From DASULK01 sp036381835 (lineage in GTDB: Bacteria; Actinomycetota; Actinomycetes; Mycobacteriales; Micromonosporaceae): a stretch of DNA of 52,593 bases. Each line of letters begins with the position of its first letter. Position 1 is the stretch's first letter. Shown here piece after piece: positions 49,322 to 52,593 of the stretch. Location: the NCBI GenBank assembly GCA_036381835.1, contig DASVCA010000176.1:1-52593 (forward strand), given 5' to 3'. The notes below the pieces were generated by a model, which was not told the origin of the DNA, did not search any database, and worked only from the letters and a program-made list of their open reading frames with translations. The translations under genes were made by a program, and so were the position numbers.

Positions 49322-49397
49322 GTTCTAATAGGCCCTGCCCACCGCGCGGCCGTTGACGGGTGGGACGACCGTTCCTCCCCGCACCAGGAGGTTGCCA

Positions 49398-49658
49398 GTG
49401 GCGAGCGTCGCCGAGCTCAAATCGGCTATCAATGCCGCCTTACAGCAGATCAGCGAGGGTCAGACGGCCGTACGAGCCGCCGGCGAGAAGCTCGGCGAGG
49501 CGCAGCAGACCCTCACCGGGGCGCTGGCCGGGAGCGGACACGACGCGGTGATCGCGGCCCAGGCCGCGCTCGCCCAGGCGGCGCAGGAGTTGGCCGACTG
49601 CCTCGCCGCGACACTCGCCGCCGTCGAGCAGGCCGAACAGTATCTGTCCACGCTGTGA
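49398..49658 (+). CDS. DUF6244-like helical hairpin protein
   Basis: An 86-residue protein resembling DUF6244 from memory. Two long helices (ASVAELKSAINAALQQISEG onward and AVIAAQAALAQAAQELADCL onward) are separated by a short SGSGHD turn. The size and hairpin recall WXG100/ESAT-6 proteins, but there is no WxG motif. AGGAGG lies 6 bases before the GTG at 49398. It is the first gene of a tight three-gene group with a helical protein and an FtsK-type ATPase, which suggests a shared machine. Confidence 0.8.
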   Translation: MASVAELKSAINAALQQISEGQTAVRAAGEKLGEAQQTLTGALAGSGHDAVIAAQAALAQAAQELADCLAATLAAVEQAEQYLSTL

Positions 49659-49664
49659 TACGGC

Positions 49665-50471
49665 ATGTCGATCGTCGAGGAGCTCGGTTCCCGCGTACGG
49701 GCGGCCGCCGATGAGTTGCCGGTCGGGCTGGTCAGGCAAGCCTTGCTGCACCTGAGCAAGGCCGCCGAACGACTGCAGTGGGTGCGTCAGGAGTCGGTGA
49801 ACCCGATGGGCGTGCCGGAGCTGTCGGGGGCGACCGAGCACGGCGAAGCGGCCGGGTATGCGCTGCGGGTCGCCCAGGAGCAGCTGGCCGCCTACCTGGC
49901 CGCGATCGGCTTGGCCGGCCGGCAGCCGGCGGCCCCGAGCGTCCGCGCAGACCATCCGGTGGAGCCGGCGGTCCGCGTACCGCCCCCGCCCGTGCCCGGC
50001 TGGTGGAGCGAACGGGTCGCCGCACTGACCGGGCGGCCCGCGTCCGACGGCGGACCGTCGCCGGCCCGGGACGCGCAGGAGCTGCTGCAGCGGATGACCG
50101 CGCACCTGCGGACCGGGAACCGGACCCGGCTGTACGCCGAACTTCGCGCGGTCGACCCCGACGTCGGCCTCGGTCTGAGCGCGGTGTCCACCCCGGCGCT
50201 GCGGCGGGCGACGGAACAGGTGCTGGGGCATCCGCCGCGTCCGGCGGACCTGTCCCGGTTGCGCGGGTTGGCGGCCGGGGTTCGGGAGCTGCTGCCGGGC
50301 CTGCCCGCCGACGTGGTCGACACGCTGCTCAGCCGGGTGTGCCGGACCCCGCCGCCGAGGTCGGCGCAGCCGCCGCACCCGGCGGACCAGGCGGTCGCGG
50401 CCGGGGTGTTCGCCGGACTGCTGCTCGTCCGCCTCGATCAGGAGGCCGACCCGGACGGTGCCGATGCCTGA
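49665..50471 (+). CDS. Helical hypothetical protein between DUF6244-like and FtsK-type genes
   Basis: A 268-residue protein, not recognised. The N-terminal 85 residues look like another helical hairpin (VEELGSRVRAAADELPVGLV, then EAAGYALRVAQEQLAAYLAA). A Pro-rich linker (VRVPPPPVPGWWSERVA) follows, then a helical C-terminal domain (DAQELLQRMTAHLRTGNRTR, and GVRELLPGLPADVVDTLLSR). No catalytic motif or membrane segment is visible. The ATG is 6 bases after the preceding stop, and its 3' end overlaps the ATPase start by 8 bases, so the three genes are translationally linked. Confidence 0.78.
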   Translation: MSIVEELGSRVRAAADELPVGLVRQALLHLSKAAERLQWVRQESVNPMGVPELSGATEHGEAAGYALRVAQEQLAAYLAAIGLAGRQPAAPSVRADHPVEPAVRVPPPPVPGWWSERVAALTGRPASDGGPSPARDAQELLQRMTAHLRTGNRTRLYAELRAVDPDVGLGLSAVSTPALRRATEQVLGHPPRPADLSRLRGLAAGVRELLPGLPADVVDTLLSRVCRTPPPRSAQPPHPADQAVAAGVFAGLLLVRLDQEADPDGADA

Positions 50472-52593
50472 CGTGCGGGTTCGGTTGGCGCAACAAGTTC
50501 GGCAGCTGCTGTCGCAGGCGCAGGGCGCGGCCCGAGACCGGCTGGCGGCGGCTTTGCGGGAGCGCGACGCGGCACAGCGGAGGCTGGACCGTACCCGGGC
50601 GGCGGCAAAGCAGGTGCCGAAGCGGGCAGAGGAGGAGCGTGACCGGCGGGTCGCGGAGGTGACCGAGCGGTATCGGGCCCGCCTGGCGGCGCTGGCCGAA
50701 CAGGCGGCGGCAGCGGCGGACCGCGCGGCGTCCGACGCCTGCGTCGGCGACTGGTCCGGCTGGAGCCCCCGCGCCGACGACCCGCCCGGCCCGCTTCGGG
50801 TCGGGGAGCTACGCCTGCCGCTGGACCGGTCGGTGCCCGCCCTGGTGCCGCTCCTGGACCGGGGACACCTTCAGGTGTCGGGCGATGACCGGGCGGGCTG
50901 CGACGCGGTGATCGCCACGCTCCTGCTGCGAGCCGTCGGCCGAGCCTCCCCCGGGCTGTTGCACGTGATCGGATACGACCCGGAACAGTTGGGGCACACG
51001 CTGGCCGGATTCGCTCCCCTGGCCACCGGCGGCCTGCTCACCTTCGTCGGCCCCGGCGGACTCGCCGGCCTGCTCGACGACCTGGTCGACGAGATCCGGC
51101 GGATCAACGAGACGGTGCTGGCCGGCGAGTACGCGTCCCTGGAGGAACTGGCGCGCGCCACCGGGCGGCGGCCGGAACCGTGGCGGGTGGCGGTCCTGCT
51201 CGGCGACGACGAGTTGAGCCACCACGAACGTCGACAGCTGGCACGGGTAGTGCGAACCGGTCCGGCCTGCGGCGTTCACGTGGTGGCTCGGGGCCCGCAA
51301 CTGCCGGACGAGCCGAATGTGGTGCGCCTGGCGGTGACGTCCGGCACGGCCGAGATCAGCGGCTTCGGTCCCCTGCCCGTGCACCTGGATCCGCCGCCGC
51401 CGGTGACGCTGGTGACCGCCGTCTGCCGGGAGGCGGCGGAGGGGGCGAGCGCCGGGCCGGACCCGGTGCCGTTCACCGATCTGCTGCCCGCGGACGACGG
51501 CACGTGGCGGGAGAACTCGGCCGAGGGGCTCGCCGCCCCCATCGGATACGGACCGTCCGGCCGGCCGGTGCAGGTCCGGCTGGGCGACTATCCGCCGCAC
51601 GCGCTCATCGGGGGCCCGTCGGGCACCGGCAAGACCAACCTGATCTTCGCGTGGATCGCCTCGCTGTCCGCCCGCTACTCGCCCCGTGAACTCGAGTTCT
51701 ATCTGCTGGACTTCAAGGAGGGGGTGTCGTTCGCCCGGTTCGCGCAGGGCCGGCGCGATCCCGGTTGGCTGCCGCACGTACGGCTGGTCGGGGTCAACGT
51801 CAACACCGACCGGGAGTTCGGGCTCGCGCTGCTGCGCTTTCTGACCGAGGAGCTGCGTCGACGGGCCGACGCGGCCAAACGGCACGAGGTGACCAAGCTC
51901 GCCGAACTGCGAGCGGTCGATCCGCGGGGGCGGTGGCCGCGGATCGTCGCGGTGATCGACGAGTTCCAGGTGCTGCTGGCGGGACGGGATCCCTTGGCCC
52001 GGGAAGCGGTCGACCTGCTGGAGGACCTGGCCCGCCGCGGCCGGTCGCAGGGCATCCACCTGGTGCTCGCCTCGCAGGATCTGCGCGGCATCGAGGCGCT
52101 GTGGGGACGCCCGGCGCTGGTCGCCCAGTTCACGTTGCGCATCGCGCTGCCGAAGGCGCTTCGTATCCTCGACGAACGCAACGACGCGGCGCAGAGCCTG
52201 CCGCGTCACCACGCCGTGATCAACGCCGACTCGGGGCTGGTCGAAGGGAACCGGGTGGTCCGTATCCCGGACGCGAGCGACTCGGCCCGGTGGCGCGAGG
52301 TGCAGCAGCGGCTGTGGCGGTTGCGCCCACCGGACACCGAACCGGTGCGGGTCTTCGACGGCGATCGCATACCCCGGCTGGACGAGGCCCCGGACTTCCG
52401 GGCGCTGCACCCCCCGGCGCCGTCCGGTGGTCCGATCGCCCTGGTCGGCGAGATCATCGACGTGCGGGCGCGTTCGGCGGGCATGCGGCTGCGCCGCGCG
52501 CCCGGGCGGAACCTGGCGGTACTCGGTACCCGGGTGGACGAGGCGTGCGCGGTGCTGGAAGCCGCCGCCCGCTCGCTTGCCCGCCAACACGGT
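50464..52593 (+). CDS. Soluble FtsK/SpoIIIE-type ATPase (cut by window end)
   Basis: At least 710 codons, open to the last base of the window. The N-terminal 90 residues form a coiled coil (LAAALRERDAAQRRLDRTRA, then ERYRARLAALAEQAAAAADR). A middle domain of about 270 residues contains nucleotide-fold-like strands (VAVLLGDDELSHHERRQL). The FtsK/SpoIIIE motor follows: Walker A IGGPSGTGKTNL at about 382-393, then ELEFYLLDFKEGVSFARFA. Walker B is IVAVIDEFQVLL at about 493-504, followed by ARRGRSQGIHLVLASQD. There is no transmembrane region, unlike FtsK or EccC. The ATG at 50464 overlaps the previous gene by 8 bases; a GTG at 50473 is an alternative. The substrate, DNA or protein, is unknown. Confidence 0.85.
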   Translation, partial: MPDVRVRLAQQVRQLLSQAQGAARDRLAAALRERDAAQRRLDRTRAAAKQVPKRAEEERDRRVAEVTERYRARLAALAEQAAAAADRAASDACVGDWSGWSPRADDPPGPLRVGELRLPLDRSVPALVPLLDRGHLQVSGDDRAGCDAVIATLLLRAVGRASPGLLHVIGYDPEQLGHTLAGFAPLATGGLLTFVGPGGLAGLLDDLVDEIRRINETVLAGEYASLEELARATGRRPEPWRVAVLLGDDELSHHERRQLARVVRTGPACGVHVVARGPQLPDEPNVVRLAVTSGTAEISGFGPLPVHLDPPPPVTLVTAVCREAAEGASAGPDPVPFTDLLPADDGTWRENSAEGLAAPIGYGPSGRPVQVRLGDYPPHALIGGPSGTGKTNLIFAWIASLSARYSPRELEFYLLDFKEGVSFARFAQGRRDPGWLPHVRLVGVNVNTDREFGLALLRFLTEELRRRADAAKRHEVTKLAELRAVDPRGRWPRIVAVIDEFQVLLAGRDPLAREAVDLLEDLARRGRSQGIHLVLASQDLRGIEALWGRPALVAQFTLRIALPKALRILDERNDAAQSLPRHHAVINADSGLVEGNRVVRIPDASDSARWREVQQRLWRLRPPDTEPVRVFDGDRIPRLDEAPDFRALHPPAPSGGPIALVGEIIDVRARSAGMRLRRAPGRNLAVLGTRVDEACAVLEAAARSLARQHG

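Noticed and set aside
45568..49356. A 1262-codon open frame opposite the DUF3140, DUF2795 and Clp genes
   Set aside because: It spans several well-supported minus-strand genes with Shine-Dalgarno sites and has low-complexity composition.
49398..49658. A true WXG100/ESAT-6 protein
   Set aside because: Size and hairpin fit, but the WxG turn is absent and no C-terminal YxxxD/E secretion motif is seen, so only a resemblance is claimed.
1..52593. CRISPR arrays, insertion sequences, prophage or integrated element
   Set aside because: No direct-repeat arrays, transposase, integrase or tRNA attachment site were seen; the GntR regulator alone is not enough to call an integrative element.

Overview
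The window is very GC-rich and densely coded, with many GTG starts. It carries mycothiol, F420-type and Pup-proteasome genes. This fits a high-GC actinomycete, most likely Micromonosporaceae (Micromonospora/Salinispora-like); that placement is inferred from gene content and style, not from a search. I see no rRNA, tRNA, CRISPR array, insertion sequence or prophage, and no stretch over 300 bases lacks a gene.

Layout. 63-5094: acyl-CoA dehydrogenase, a stand-alone 5'-3' exonuclease, and the Ski2-like helicase HelY. 5179-11954: HAD hydrolase, lipid kinase, tatC, tatA, a small membrane protein, pafC, pafB, then a divergent DUF3866 gene and another small membrane protein. 12016-19006: the Pup-proteasome locus, transcribed on the minus strand in the order mpa, dop, pup, prcB, prcA, pafA. 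19179-23055: a 3Fe-4S-type ferredoxin, an overlapping minus-strand run (M50 site-2 protease, trmI, unknown gene), and a RecB-like nuclease. 23052-27246: an orphan NarL-type regulator and a MacB/FtsX-type ABC transporter. 27307-32532: HAD phosphatase, metH, PAC2 protein. 32645-38856: a GntR regulator, then a minus-strand run LLM oxidoreductase, uppP, histidine phosphatase, DUF3090, a PI3/4-kinase-like protein and mshC. 39021-43433: aldo/keto reductase, small conserved genes, M20 peptidase, LysR regulator. 43663-45150: secreted streptogrisin-like protease with a PPC domain. 45262-49321: small proteins (DUF3140, DUF2795), a ClpC-like unfoldase and a NYN/PIN-like protein. 49398 to the end: a DUF6244-like helical hairpin protein, a helical protein and a soluble FtsK/SpoIIIE-type ATPase cut by the window edge.

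From memory, the order helY-tatC-tatA-pafC-pafB-pafA-prcA-prcB-pup-dop-mpa-trmI-recB-like-metH-PAC2-mshC-(kinase-like/DUF3090/phosphatase)-uppP closely follows the Mycobacterium tuberculosis Rv2092c-Rv2136c region. Most of the window is therefore core actinobacterial genome. The regulator/ABC block, the protease, the Clp group and the FtsK group look more accessory.

A recurring signal is a TANNNT hexamer exactly 6 or 7 bases upstream of the start codon with no usable Shine-Dalgarno. I find it at 16 genes, plus three CANNNT near-matches. This is the pattern of leaderless transcripts. Pup itself ends in Gly-Gly-Glu, so it needs no deamidation before ligation.
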